From Forficula auricularia (Eukaryota; Arthropoda; Insecta; Dermaptera; Forficulidae), in NCBI GenBank assembly GCA_024734495.1, contig JALMQS010000085.1, positions 19,476,474 through 19,540,473 of the forward strand: a stretch of DNA of 64,000 nt, given 5' to 3'. Of this stretch, positions 10,735 through 21,689 are shown piece after piece. The position numbers and the translations under genes were made by a program. Numbering within the stretch: position 1 is the first letter of the stretch; each line of letters begins with the position of its first letter. The notes under the pieces were generated by a model, which did no database searches, was not told the origin of the DNA, and saw nothing but the letters and a program-made list of their open reading frames with translations.

Positions 10735-10885
10735 TAATTATTTAATTGAAGCAATTTTTTACATCAAATAATGTATACATTGTATTTGGGGCTTCGATTT
10801 CAGAGATTACTTCCCCACTATCGACTGTACTTGATCTTCTAGCTTGCGATAATATTTTTAATCCGCGTTTTTTAATAAGAGGAAT
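10735..10885 (+). repeat. Fragment of the ~210-bp tandem family
   Basis: TTTTACATCAAATAATGTAT, GAGATTACTTCCCCACTATC and TTTTTAATAAGAGGAA align with the units at 12455-13320 but are more diverged. Confidence 0.7.
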
Positions 10886-11035
10886 TTTAATCAATTAAAT
10901 TGGCAAATTCTAATATATAACAATATTTGGTATAAAGTATTAGTGGGTTTTAAAATTGAAAAACCAATTAATAAATAAAAGATAATTGAAAAAAATGAAA
11001 ATAAACTTTTTTATTGAGATTTTCATATTTTATTT

Positions 11036-11200
11036 AATGAAAAGATCAATTAAGATGAAATTTGTCGAGGTCCAGACCTAGCCTCAAAAACTTGTTAATA
11101 AAGTTGGTTTCATCAAAATCGGTAGAGCCGTTTTCAAAATAGAACTAAGATACAAATATATATACAATATTTGCTCGTTTAATAAGAGTAGATATATATG
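11036..11200 (+). repeat. ATTAAACGAGCAA-family repeat, single arm
   Basis: GAAAAGATCAATTAAGATGA, GTCGAGGTCCAGACC, AAAATCGGTAGAGCCGTTTT and TGCTCGTTTAATAAGAGTAG match the right arm of the foldback at 11878-12396. A more diverged relative is at 40646-40920. Confidence 0.8.
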
Positions 11201-11877
11201 TATACAAACAAACTTGAGGGTCAAACCCAATACCCATATGTTCTTTTTAAGGGTAAGGGGTTTAAAAAAAAGAAAATTTTATTTAATGGATAATAAAATC
11301 GTTTAACAAGTTGCCAACTTAATTTGTAGCAGAGAACGAGAGAAGAGTTTTGATCTCTCAAGGGATTTTGCAGATTTGACTTTTTTTTTATTATCCGACG
11401 TCGCTCGGTCGTATTGTTCAATTAGACGTCGAATAAAGTCGTTCTGGATTCTCTCTGCCAAAGAATGTCGTCGGTCTGTCTGTCCTTGGCGAAAAAACCC
11501 CGGGCACGATTTAATAAAATAAATAAGGACTTGGATAAGAAATTAATGCCATATAGCCCTCAAACGTCGTAACTCGGCTATTATTCCCTCGACACGAAAT
11601 TCTCATCTGGCAAGAAGACCAATCCCCCACCCTCGGGTGGGTGCAGGGGGACGCTAAGGCTTATAATTAAAAAAGAAATTGATTTATGATTTTTTTTTTA
11701 ATATTAATTTCTCGCTTTATTTTTTAATATACCAAATTCTTTTAGTGATGCGTTTTTATTATTTTCCTTAAAATTAAGTTAAAATATTCAGGTATGTGCG
11801 ATACCACCCACATGAGTAACTTTATCATACATATACCAGTCCCCTATTGCCCTATATTGTAATCATATTTAATTTTA
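11201..11877. other. Low-copy spacer, GC-richer around 11390-11660
   Basis: Contains GGGTGGGTGCAGGGGGACGC and CTCGACACGAAATTCTCATC, somewhat like insect repeat tails, but no second copy is in this window. The open frames at 11221-11421 and 11844-12032 (minus) have no recognised homology; the second overlaps the following foldback. Confidence 0.35.
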
Positions 11878-12396
11878 TCTACTCTTATTAAACGAGCAAA
11901 AATTGTTTGTTTATATATTTGTTTGCATTTTAGTTCTATTTTGAAAACGGCTCTACCGATTTTGATGAAACCAACTCTATTAACAAGTTTTGAGGATAAG
12001 AAAACAATCTGAATATGTCTGGACCTCGACAAATTTCATCTCAATTGATCTTTTCTTAATTAAAGTAATTATGTATAGATAAAAATCTCAATAAAAAAGT
12101 GGGTTTTAAAATTAAAAAACCAATTAATAAATAAAAGATAATTTAAAAAAAATGTAAAAAAACTTTTTTATTGAGATTTTCATCTATAAATAATTACTTT
12201 AATTAAGAAAAGATCAATTAAGATGAAACTTGTCGAGGTCCAGACCTAGCCAGATCGTTTTCTCATCCTCAAAACTTGTTAATAGATTTTGTTCCATCAA
12301 AATCGGTAGAGCCGTTTTCAAAATAGAACTAAGATACAAATATATATATATACAAACAAATATATAAACAATTTTTGCTCGTTTAATAAGAGTAGA
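11878..12396. mobile_element. Foldback, TCTACTCTTATTAAACGAGC termini
   Basis: The arms 11878-12090 and 12155-12396 are inverted copies meeting near 12120. The termini read TCTACTCTTATTAAACGAGC outward. Both arms hold AAACGGCTCTACCGATTTTG and GGACCTCGACAAATTTCATC. The right arm retains CTAGCCAGATCGTTTTCTCA, which the left arm has altered. Non-coding. Confidence 0.85.
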
Positions 12397-12454
12397 AAAT
12401 AATCAATAATAATTAAAATATTTTTCCAATTTAATTAACTTAGATTTAATTCAA

Positions 12455-13320
12455 TTTTATTAAACCAATTATTTTACATGAATTAATGTATACATTGTAT
12501 TTGAGCTTCGACTTCGGAGATTACTTCTCCACCATCGACTGTCCTTGATCATATTTTTAGTCCTTGTTTTTAATAAGAGGAAAAAACTAATTAAATAAAA
12601 AAACCTCTTTTCCGATAATTATTCCAATTCCATATTCATCCTCATTCATTTTAATTAAATTATTTTTTTTTATAAATTTTATTAAACCAATTATTTTACA
12701 TTAATTAATGTATACATTGTATTTTAGCTTCGATTCCGGAGATAACTTCTCCACCATCGAGTGTCCTTATTCATCTTTAGTCCTTGTTTTTAATAAGACG
12801 AAAAATCTAATTAGATAAAAAAACCTCTTTTCCGATAATTATTTCAATTCCATTATTCCCCAATCAAGTCGATTGGTTGTCAATCTCCTCCCCTTTAATT
12901 AAATTTTTTTTTTTTTTTTGCTTCGATTCCGGAGATTACTTCTCCATCATCGAGTGTCCTTATTCATCTTTAGTCCTTGTTTTTAATAAGAGGAAAAATC
13001 TAATTAGATAAAAAAACCTTTTTTCCGATAATTATTTCAATTCCATTATTCCCCAATCAAGTTGATTGGTACCATCTTCTCCATTCTTCATATATCAATC
13101 CCCTTTAATTAAATTTATTATTAAACCAATTATTTTACATTAATTAATGTATACATTGTATTTTTTGCTTCGATTCCGGAGATTACTTCTCCACCATCGA
13201 GTGTCCTTATTCATCTTTAGTCCTTGTTTTTAATAAGAGGAAAAATCTAATTAGATAAAAAAACCTCTTTTCCGATAATTATTTCAATTCCATTATTCCC
13301 CAATCAAGTCGATTGGGTTT
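12455..13320 (+). repeat. Tandem array, four units of ~200-215 bp
   Basis: Units start about 12460, 12675, 12905 (lacking its first ~30 bases) and 13115. Each contains ATTAATGTATACATTGTATT, GGAGATTACTTCTCCACCAT, GTCCTTGTTTTTAATAAGAG and CCTCTTTTCCGATAATTATT. GGAGATNACTTCTCC is a small inverted repeat inside each unit. Units 2-4 share CCAATCAAGTNGATTGG, absent from unit 1. Solitary relatives at 2395 and 10735. Confidence 0.9.
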
Positions 13321-13563
13321 TTCAAATCCAATCAATCCTTCTCCCATCCTATTATTATTATTGAAAAGTATCTAATAAACCATTATTATTGAAAATACTT
13401 GAGTCTTTCTTCACCTGGTTTAAGCCACCAAGAATAATCCCTACATATATATTTATCAATGGAAATATAAAATATTTGCTTTAAAAAAGGGGAATATAAA
13501 AGATCTATAAACAAATAAATATTTTGAAAATATCATATACGCAATGATACAGATTGTCTAAGG
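13321..13563. other. AT-rich spacer
   Basis: Simple AT-rich DNA with ATTATTATTATTG runs; no gene signal. Confidence 0.4.
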
Positions 13564-13805
13564 CAGTGGTTCCCAACCTTTTGTGGACCATCGCCCCTTT
13601 CTGGAGGTTGACTAACACCTTGTTACGACAACACTTTAGAGTTTTGGTTGCAATCCTTCTTGACCAGAGAAAGGTTGACGATTTGACGATTTATCTCGAA
13701 GAAGCTCCCAGTCTTGATGCTGATTTGATGATAATTGAAGTAGGAGAGATGTATTTAAAGAAAAGAGTATTATTTAATATTGTTTTTTTTATTAGTTATT
13801 TATAA
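13564..13805 (+). mobile_element. hAT-type left end with short open frame
   Basis: CAGTGGTTCCCAACCTTTT at 13564 is the usual outward end of many hAT-type non-autonomous elements. No matching right end or 8-bp duplication was found, so it is truncated. An 83-codon open frame starting at 13554 runs through the element; its middle (QRKVDDLTIYLEEAP) looks more protein-like than average, but I recognise no family. Confidence 0.5.
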
Positions 13806-13984
13806 ATTTACATTTCTCCATGATGATGGCTGGAGAGCTTAAAACTCGTCTCTCAACTCCAATTGACAACTGACAAGCCCAAATAAAAATCATATCGGAA
13901 AATTCTAGTAACGCGATCTATGTGTCATCCTGCGGACTTATTGAATGACCTAATATATATATATGGTATGTGTATATATTATTT

Positions 13985-14190
13985 ATTTGTTTGAGACTAT
14001 AGTTTCAAAGGCTTGCCCTTCTTTTTTAATTATAAATATAATATTATTTTTCATGGGGTCAATATTGGGTGGAAATTGACAATTTTATTGCTCTTACTGA
14101 GCCGAGAAGCCATTTTCATCAAGCAGAGGACACCCTTTGTTTCTCTTTATGATTCAACAATTTTGCTACGCTCGTCAAAATAAAAACTTT
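13985..14190. repeat. Decayed ribozyme-bearing terminal repeat
   Basis: On the minus strand AAGGGCAAGCCTTTGAAACT, ATAGTCTC preserves stem II, GAAA and the TATAGTC part of the motif at 49981-50022, but the CTGATGA core has gone. Downstream at 14118-14186 (plus) is the CAGAGGACACC ... TTTGCTACGCTCG repeat seen at 8262 and 37305. The order matches the right half of the foldback at 49925. Confidence 0.6.
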
Positions 14191-14194
14191 TCAT

Positions 14195-14278
14195 TTTTGA
14201 GATATTTAGAAAAAACACTTTTTTCCTGCAAGATTACAATACTTGACCATACCCTGTATGTAAAGTAAAAACAAAAAG
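14195..14278 (-). mobile_element. ACTTTACCATAC MITE, 5' fragment
   Basis: Minus strand reads ACTTTACATACAGGGTATGG, TCAAGTATTGTAATC, then AAAAAAGTGTTTTTTCTAAA and TATCTCAAAAATG. Only the first ~85 bases of the family are present. Confidence 0.8.
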
Positions 14279-14973
14279 TAGAAATTAAAGAGTCCTTAGT
14301 ATAAAGATGAAATATTTTCTGTGTTTTTTCTCATTTAGCAACAAGTTCATCTACAATCTCAAAAACAAACTTATTAAAAGTAAATTTTCCACTTTTGCAT
14401 CAAGTTTTACAACCCAAAAGAAAACAAAAAAATCCATCAAATCTAGTTGCATTACAACTTACTAAACTTTAAGTATATTAAGATATTTACTTAAAAAAAA
14501 AACAAGCTTTTACGGATATTTTTTTTTTTACTTTTCTTTGAAATGCTTTTTTTTCCCCCAAAAAGAAAAAAAAAGAGTGTATATGCAGCAACAAGATCTA
14601 ATCAAGTGAAACGGGGTCACAATTAGAAAAAGCCCCAAAGGAATTTCTAAATGGAATAAAGCTATTTCTCTTTTTTCAGCATCGGCAAGCAGCAGGGCAG
14701 GGAAGGAGGTTAAATGATTAAAGTTAAAGGAGGAAGCAGCCAGGCAGGGCATACGCCGAGAAAATACAATTATCTAGACAGGTAATTTCTTGATAATGTT
14801 TTATATATACCTATATTCACTAGCTGCGAACCCCAACTTCGCACCCTGAACCCCAAGGCATTGTCAAAAACATGGGGGTTTTCACCCAAATTTGGGTGGG
14901 AGGGAAGTTGCACGGGTGTTTTTTTAGAGTGAAAAAATATTTAGAGTTTTTTTTTTAATTTTTAGGGGTTTTT
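14279..14973. other. Low-copy AT-rich DNA
   Basis: The open frame at 14528-14752 (minus) has no recognised homology. GC-richer text at 14690-14760 and a GGGTTTTCACCCAAATTTGG stretch near 14875 are unassigned. Confidence 0.35.
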
Positions 14974-15770
14974 ACTTTACCATTACAGGATTTGGTCAAG
15001 TATTGTAATTGTGCATGAAAAAAGTGTTTTTTTCCTTCTTTTTTTCGAAATATCTCAAAAACGGCTGAAACTATTTTGATTAAAAAAATTGAGCGAAACC
15101 ATGGCATTTTGTTCTACAAAAAAGCCCTAATAAGTGAACTTCAAAAAAATTATACTTTTAGAGATAATAATTGATTTGTCAAAATGCCGTTAGTCTGTCT
15201 GTTAGTCTGTGCGTTACTAAATTTTTGTGGACGAGCTAGCTCAAAAACTAGTATGAATATCGAAACCAAATTTCACACATAGTTTTGGTCCATTGAGATT
15301 AAGAGCTGATTAGATTTTGGTGCATATCGACCCAAAATTAAAGGGGCTGGAAGGGGGGTTAAAAATTAAAAATCTAGTCCATTTGAGCAAACTCAACCAA
15401 ATTTTGTATACATAATCAGTGGACCCCCAGAAGAATAAAAATGCAAAAACTAACCGCCCAAAAGGAGGTTGGGGGTGTATGGTTAAAAACTAGACCCTTC
15501 TACCAAGCTCAAACAAATTTTGTATACATAATCCGTGGGCCCCAGAAAACTAAAATTTCTAAATCTAACCGCCCAAAATGGTAGTGGGGGATGAAATTCT
15601 AGGCTCTTGTACCAAAAGTTCTATACATAACCAATGGACCCCCAGAAGTCTAAAAATGCAAAAACTAACCCCCCCATACATGTTATAAATAATTTTATTA
15701 AATATTAAATATAAGTGAGGGGCCAGTTTGAATGGTAAAGTCAAGTGGATGACCAAATCAGAACGTGTCA
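14974..15770 (+). mobile_element. MITE with ACTTTACCATAC termini, long form
   Basis: Starts ACTTTACCATTACAGG (14974); inverted ATGGTAAAGT ends at 15741, followed by CAAGTGGATGACC and GAACGTGTCA. It is ~200 bp longer than the copy at 7580 because a ~100-bp internal segment (TTTTGTATACATAATC, GGACCCCCAGAAG, ATGCAAAAACTAAC) is repeated about three times between 15400 and 15680. Confidence 0.87.
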
Positions 15771-16089
15771 TATTTTTTTAAATGTTTAGGGGTTTTAAAT
15801 GGTTAAAATAGGCTTTTTTTTTACTTTTTTTAAACTATAATTTACTTTTTTACTTTTTACCCTTAGAATGTGTACACTTCTAAGCATACATCGCTAAACT
15901 AAAACTAAATTTGACAAAACTCTAGTACATTTTCCCAAATTCACCCCTTTGTTGTTATTTTTTGTATTGTTACCCTTCCAGGAGCGCACAGATGATGTAT
16001 AGAAATTCGGTTGTGTTTAGATCAAGGGGGGCTATAATTTCTAAATTTTGCCCCCCCCCCCCGGTTAATTTTTGCCTTTTCAAATTTTT
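15771..16089. other. Spacer with poly-C tract
   Basis: Includes a C run at about 16049-16062. The open frame at 15962-16261 crosses into the next repeat and is not convincing. Confidence 0.35.
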
Positions 16090-17689
16090 GCACTATACAT
16101 ACACACATTTTAAATGGAAACCTATATTTTACTTTACACTGCATAAATCTACAAAAAAAAAACTGAACAACTTTTATAAAGAACTATTTTTTTATACGAC
16201 ATCAAATAATCAAAATATTAAATCAATTAGATCTCAAAAAAATCCCAATAATTATTCTTAACAATTATTCAAATTAATTATCAAATAATAATTATTAAAT
16301 TGAAAAGTCACAACAAAGTAAATAAGTGTTTATAATGATCTTAAAATTTCATTATACACAGATTTAAGAGATTATTTTCTACTTAATAGATCTATTTAAA
16401 ATTCTTGATCTGAAAAAAGTTTATTTCATGTGTCAATTCAGTAGATAAGTTATATTGTATTTCTACACAATATAATAAAAATGGAGCATTTTTTTTGTTG
16501 AAGAAAGATACCAGTATTTCATCCAGAAGACATGCGATACACTTCTGGAATGTCACAGAACATTGTCGGAAAATTATTAATTATTATTAAATTATTTATT
16601 TAATAATTAAATATATGATCATTATTATTTGATAATTAAGTTGAATAATTGTTAAAAATAATTATTAGGATTTTTTTGAGATCTAATTGATTTAATATCT
16701 TATTTATTTGATGTCTTATAAAAATATAGTTCTTATTAAAGTTGTTCAGTTTTATGTGATAATTTAGCCTATGCAAAGAAAATATAGGTTTCTTTTTAAA
16801 AAACAGAACTTGACTTCGAAATAGCCTTTAAAGCTTGTTTTATCTAGACAAACAATAGCGTAGTTTAGTTCCCCCTTGATATAAATAAACTTTTATTTGA
16901 AACTTTTTTTTATATAATGCACTGTTTTTGAGTTACTTATAAGACTGTCTCAAGATAAAAAAAAATCGGTTGTCTGTAAAGTCGGTTCACTGACGATAGT
17001 TGAACGTGACAACGTCATAAGAAAATACTGATGGAATGGTATTTTTCGTTTCGTTGTCACGTTCAACTATCGTCAGTAAACCGACTTTACAGACAACCGA
17101 TTTTTCTCCATCTATTGCGCAGCTAACTTTGTTCTTTTTCTTCCTCTTCGTCGTGAGTGCTGTATTTATCCTTTCCATCGAAAATCTCCTTCCCTCTCGT
17201 TCTATCTAATTTAAAAGCGCGCGCTCCTTCTTGCGCATTCATTTATCTCCTTCTTGCTTGCTCATGAGTTTCTCCCTCTCTCTGTCCTTTTATAAAAAAG
17301 GCCCCCCGTTCCCTAGGTTTTTCTTAGTTTTTAAAAAATCTATAATTATTTAGGATAGATCACTTGTTGAATGTCCATCAGAGGAAGTTGAAAATAGACA
17401 GGACATAGTAGGGTTTATATATATATATATATATATATGAGTGAGCAAGCAAGCAGTCAGACTAGAGTAGAGCGCTCACGAGGGAAAGAGATGGAATACG
17501 AGTTGGGCATTGGGGCTAGGGAGGGTGCGAGTGAGAGAGAAGATAGAAAGAAACAGCTCGTTCCGCGCTCTCGCTTGCACTTCAAGCCTTAAATGGAACG
17601 CCTCAGATGAGTCATGTTTTTTCGAGTGTGCAGCCGGCTTCATCGATTTATAAGACGTTGTCACGTCAAAAAAAAACTCACCCGGTATA
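16090..17689. mobile_element. CCGGGTGAG foldback, interrupted copy
   Basis: The left arm is partial (about 16090-16300) and the right arm runs 16570-16962 in the same form as 1495-1870. It breaks at CTCAAGATAAAA and resumes at 17669 with AAAACTCACCCGGTATA, the family's expected terminus. The 16964-17668 element is nested within the last 25 bases. Confidence 0.82.
16964..17668 (+). mobile_element. Hairpin-ended element, copy 2, nested
   Basis: Begins with the TCGGTTGTCTGTAAAGTCGG hairpin (arms 16964-17030 and 17050-17105) and ends with the GAACGAGC-to-GACGTTGTCACGTC block (17545-17668), as in 8590-9557 read in reverse. It sits in an A run of the host foldback, giving a possible AAAAAA target duplication. 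The middle (17106-17540) has no counterpart in copy 1 and includes a short (TA)n tract at about 17419. Open frames at 16987-17178 and 17476-17664 (minus) are not convincing. Confidence 0.78.
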
Positions 17690-18382
17690 GTTTTCTTTTA
17701 TGAAAACAAACATTGATGTTTCGGGAGAAATTCTCCAATTTATCAATGGAAATTTAGAAAAATGTTGCTTTAAATTTTTATTTAAATTGTATTTATATTG
17801 TATTATGTGAATGAGAGCCGGGCGAGACTGTTCCGTTAAATTGTGTTTATGTTGTATTAAAGTTAGAATAAACCCAAGGAACCTTGTAGCCGGATCAATT
17901 TTGTGAATAGGATGACTTGAGAATGAAATCCCAGGGCTAAAGGGAAAACCACGTTTCTATAGTACGACACCCACACGAATTAATCAACAAATTTTCATTC
18001 ATGGGAGCTATATATACAATAAACCTTAAAAGCGGCCAAGTGCGAGTAGGACTTGAGATATGTCAAAAATATTATAGTTTAAAAAAAAAACTAAAAAAAA
18101 CACGCTTTTGTCAGTAATGCACTAAAAAGTACAAAATAATATAATCAACTTTTTTATCTCCAATAAATAATTTGAAAAGCGTGGGGCGCTTCTTTGAGAA
18201 GTATGTACTTTTTATTAAAGTAAAGAAAATTTAAAAAACTCTTTTAAATTTTTTATAGTTTCTTTACTTTAGTTAAATATGTTTCACCAAGAGTCTACAC
18301 TATTCTCCAGGGGCAACTTTGACCGAAAATGGTTTCATTTTGGTATGAGTGAAATGTTCTGTGTGTGTGTGTGTTTTTTTTA
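17690..18382. other. Low-copy spacer
   Basis: Contains an inverted pair around 18130-18290 (AAAGTACAAAATAAT, AAGTATGTACTTTTTATTAA) related to the 1885-2275 repeat, and a short (GT)n run at 18359-18374. No gene. Confidence 0.35.
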
Positions 18383-19110
18383 ACCGACTTCAAAAAAGGA
18401 GGAGGTTCTCTATTCGACTGAATTTTTTTTTTTTTTTTTTTTTTTTTGTGCCTATGTTACCTCATATCTCCGCCAATTTTCAACCGATTTTGAAAATTTT
18501 TTTTGCATTGGGTCCAGTCTAGCTTCCGATTGGTCCCATTTTTTTTTCGTTTTTTTTCATAGGTATTAGACCTTTTTTATTAGGTTTGTTTAGACCTAAC
18601 CTCTTTGTTTATGAACCGATTTCGATGGTTCTTTTTTTATCCGAAAGGGGGTGTCTTAGGGATGGTGTCATATTAATTTGGTCAAGTTCTGATGATATGA
18701 TCACTATTAAAAACATCACTAAAAAGAGAACAATAAAAATAATTTTTAAGAAAAAAATAAAAACCGACTTCAAAAAATTAAATGCAACAAATAAAATACA
18801 CTAAAAGTATAAAATAATTATTATCTTATTTAGTTTCAACTAAACGACGAAATATTAACATGAAATTACTTTTTGAAGTCGGTGCCAAACATATACCTTT
18901 TATGAATCGCACTCGACGGATCTTACTTAGTACGTTTGGCGGGTACGCTCGCTTATAGGTATAGTTTGTTTGGCACCGACTTTAAAAAGTAATTTCATGT
19001 TAATATTTCGTAGTTTAGTTGTAACTAAATAAGATAATAATTATTTTATACCTTTTAGTGTATTTAATTTTTTGAAGTCGGTCTTTATTTTTTTCTTAAA
19101 AATTATTTTT
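18383..19110 (+). mobile_element. ACCGACTTC-family element, complete copy
   Basis: ACCGACTTCAAAAAAGGAGG start, ~30-base T run, CTCATATCTCCGCCAATT, then a terminal hairpin with arms 18738-18893 and 18968-19110 around an ~80-base loop. The loop reads GAATCGCACTCGACGGATCT to CGGGTACGCTCGCTTATAGG. An open frame (18586-18804) beginning MFRPNLFVYEPISMVLF recurs at 34802 and 45681; it is the shared repeat read through, with no known domain. Confidence 0.88.
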
Positions 19111-19475
19111 TCATCATAGTTTCCACTGTGGAGCGCTTAATTAAAGTCATGATTTAAAAAATAAAATAATAAATAAACAAATAAATAGAATAAATAAAAA
19201 AATAAAAAAATACATAAATAAACAAAACAAATAAATAAATAAAAAATACATAAATAAACAAAACAAATAAATAAATAAAACAAACATACAAAGTAATCCT
19301 GCCGAGAACATGTCATGGCATGTGTCCAGGCATGTACGTCGTCTAAAAACACAGTCTGTAAATACTGTAAGGAGCATTGTTTTCGAGTTTAAGCGAAAAT
19401 TTGAAAAAGTCAAAAAACTTTCATGGTTTTTTGGCTCCCAAAAATTTATCGCCAGCAAGAAACCGTCACAAACTC
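19111..19475. other. AT-rich tract plus unassigned DNA
   Basis: 19150-19300 is an (AAATA/AAACA)n low-complexity tract producing spurious minus-strand frames rich in F, L, I and Y. 19300-19475 is unassigned. Confidence 0.45.
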
Positions 19476-20009
19476 ATATAGGATGGGGCTTACAGATCTA
19501 CCATATTTTGAAGAGGTATAAAAAAAATGAAAGAATTTAACAAGAAAAAAAGTGAATATATTTTTGAAAAGAACATAAAATATTTTTTTATGTGTTTTAA
19601 ACATTATCGGGCAAAAAGGGGCCCCAAAAATGAAAATTCTAGCCCTTTCAACCAAACTAACCAAATTTTGTATACATAGTTTGGTCGAAAGGGCCATAAT
19701 AGATTTTCATTTTTGACCCCCCAATTTGGGTGGTTAGTTTATGCATTTCAAGCATTATGGGGTCCATAGAATATATATATATATATATGCAAAATTTGAT
19801 TGAGTTTGGCTGAAAGGGCTAGAATTTTCATTTTTGAAATCCCCCCCCCCCCCTTTTTTCGTCTGATATAATGTTTAATACACATTTAAGAAAAATATAT
19901 ATTTTTTATTATTTTCAAAAATATATTCAGTTTTTTTCTAGTTAAATTTTTTTTTCATTTTTTTATACCTCTTCAAAATGTGGTAGATCTTTAAGCCCCA
20001 CCCTGTATA
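19476..20009. mobile_element. Foldback, TATA-GGRTGGGGCTT termini
   Basis: The left end TATAGGATGGGGCTTACAGA and right end (minus strand TATACAGGGTGGGGCTTAAA) are inverted copies, continuing through GATCTACCA and TTTGAAGAGGTATAAAAAA. Inner arms share GAAAGGGCTAGAATTTTCAT and GTATACATA. TA at both ends is compatible with a TA target duplication. Confidence 0.8.
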
Positions 20010-20982
20010 ACTCTTATTTGGGATGTCTTGCTTCGATTCAAATTATTTCCAGCTTGTTGGACAGCAGATGTCTAAAATAATTGGGCTAGAGTGGCTAGAC
20101 GATTGTCTGGATTTATTTTTATTCCAATTCATGTTTAGTAGCCAATGATGAGTAATTCTCATTGGAAATTAATTAGCGATTTGCCATGGAGTGAATAATA
20201 AAAATTTTAAATGTCAGTAAAACTGTCAGACACAATTATCTCAAAATCCCTTTGAATATTCTCGAATATATTAAAAAAAAAAGATTTCTACTGAATTTTT
20301 TTTATCTCTGATGTTTGTCAGATCGTACGTTCTGGCTTTGAAATTGATCCGGCAAAAAAAAATAATTAGATCGCGGTTTATCTTGAAATGTGATTTACCG
20401 AAATCAATCCGCCCTCCCCACCCGTCCCGAATTTTGCGCTCATCCCAAATTCCACACACAATAAATTCTCAAGATATCTCTCTCTCTGATGAATCAAATT
20501 TCTTTCGATAAACCGATAATATTTCGAAGCATATGCAAATTAAATTGGATTAGTTGAAATGGAAAAAAATAAAAATAAAACTCCCTCAAATGCTGAGTGG
20601 CATTTATTTATTCGTACAGAAGGGGGGGGGGTGAAATCAAGTGGAAAAATGACCGGCAAAATGATGAAATTCAAATTTTATCAAAAAATAAAGAAATTTC
20701 GATTTTCTTATTGAGATTTTTCTGTCAACAAGTTTTGATATTCTTCAGACACATAGACATGGTCGCCATATTGGGGGGTGGGGGGAGGGGGGGTGTTGCA
20801 CGGTTTTTTTTATGGAGGAAATATGTTTAGGGGTAAAAAAATGCTTTTCATGCATTTTCCCAGATTTTTATTCTATAAATATTTAATTTTTACTTTATTT
20901 TATTTACAATAAATAATTTTTCGGATGTCTGCTAGTTTCTGTATCATTTTTATTAGAATTACATTTATTTAATTATCTAATA
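20010..20982. other. Low-copy DNA
   Basis: No second copy in the window. 20060-20200 has moderate complexity (GCCAATGATGAGTAATTCTC, AAATTAATTAGCGATTTGCC) with TAATTA-type homeodomain core sites. Open frames at 20311-20511 and 20597-20830 include composition-driven stretches and lack recognised homology. Confidence 0.35.
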
Positions 20983-21490
20983 CTACTGTGCAAAAAACTA
21001 CCCACTAATAAAAACTTTATTAAATAGCAAATTATTTTTTAAAATTTTTACAAATATTCATATAATTTGTTCCATTAACTCTTAAACTAACATATTCAAT
21101 AAATATTGATGATAATTTTTGAATTTTATCAAAAAAAATAAAATTAAATTAAAAGATACAATTACAAATTATCATACTTTCTCAATATCACTTTAATTTA
21201 AATAAAATTTTAATAAAAGATCAAATTCCATTTGAAATATCAATAAAATGAATCATTTTGAATTAAGCATCATTGATAGAAAGATAAAATATACAAAATG
21301 GATATTTCTGAAGTTCAAGCAGTTCAAATTGTGTGCCTAATTAATCAAGGGCTAAGTCAACAACAAGTGGCAATTACACTTGCAATAAGCAATAATTTCA
21401 ATAATGTATGGTTACTTGTAAAAAAAATTAAAAACGATTTACTATTTAATAAAGTTTTTATTGGTGGATCGATTTTTTTGCACTTCAGTG
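20983..21490 (+). mobile_element. Tc1/mariner-type deletion derivative
   Basis: Flanked by TA (20981-20982 and 21491-21492). The ends CTACTGTGCAAAAAACTACC and, on the minus strand, CACTGAAGTGCAAAAAAATC share ACTGTGCAAAAAA-like inverted termini. The 508-bp interior keeps only the first part of a transposase frame, so it cannot move itself. Confidence 0.75.
21298..21450 (+). pseudogene. Tc1-type transposase N-terminal fragment
   Basis: The start MDISEVQAVQIVCLINQGLS followed by QQQVAITLAIS matches the first helix-turn-helix of Tc1-type transposases, which bind the terminal repeats. Homology fades after about residue 45. The second DNA-binding motif and the DDE catalytic core are missing. The frame stays open to 21558 but is unrelated beyond that point. 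Confidence 0.75.
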
Positions 21491-21689
21491 TATATTTTAA
21501 ACAAAAAAAAACAAACTATTTTTTAAAATACCCTACATTTTTCGAAATATCAGTCTAGGGTTTTTTTTGTTGTTTAATTTCTGCCTTTTTATGTGGTTTT
21601 CACATTTGATATCACTCTTAGTGGGAAAATAGTTAATGTGTTTGCAAAACTGAAAATACCCTACATTTTACAAAATATAAGTTTATGAG

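Noticed and set aside
18586..18804. Open frame beginning MFRPNLFVYEP that recurs at 34802 and 45681
   Set aside because: It recurs because the host repeat recurs. It has no known domain, ends in low-complexity K/I text and runs into a terminal hairpin.
19137..19458. Minus-strand frames rich in F, L, Y and C (membrane-protein-like)
   Set aside because: Produced by an (AAATA/AAACA)n tract; no start context or homology.
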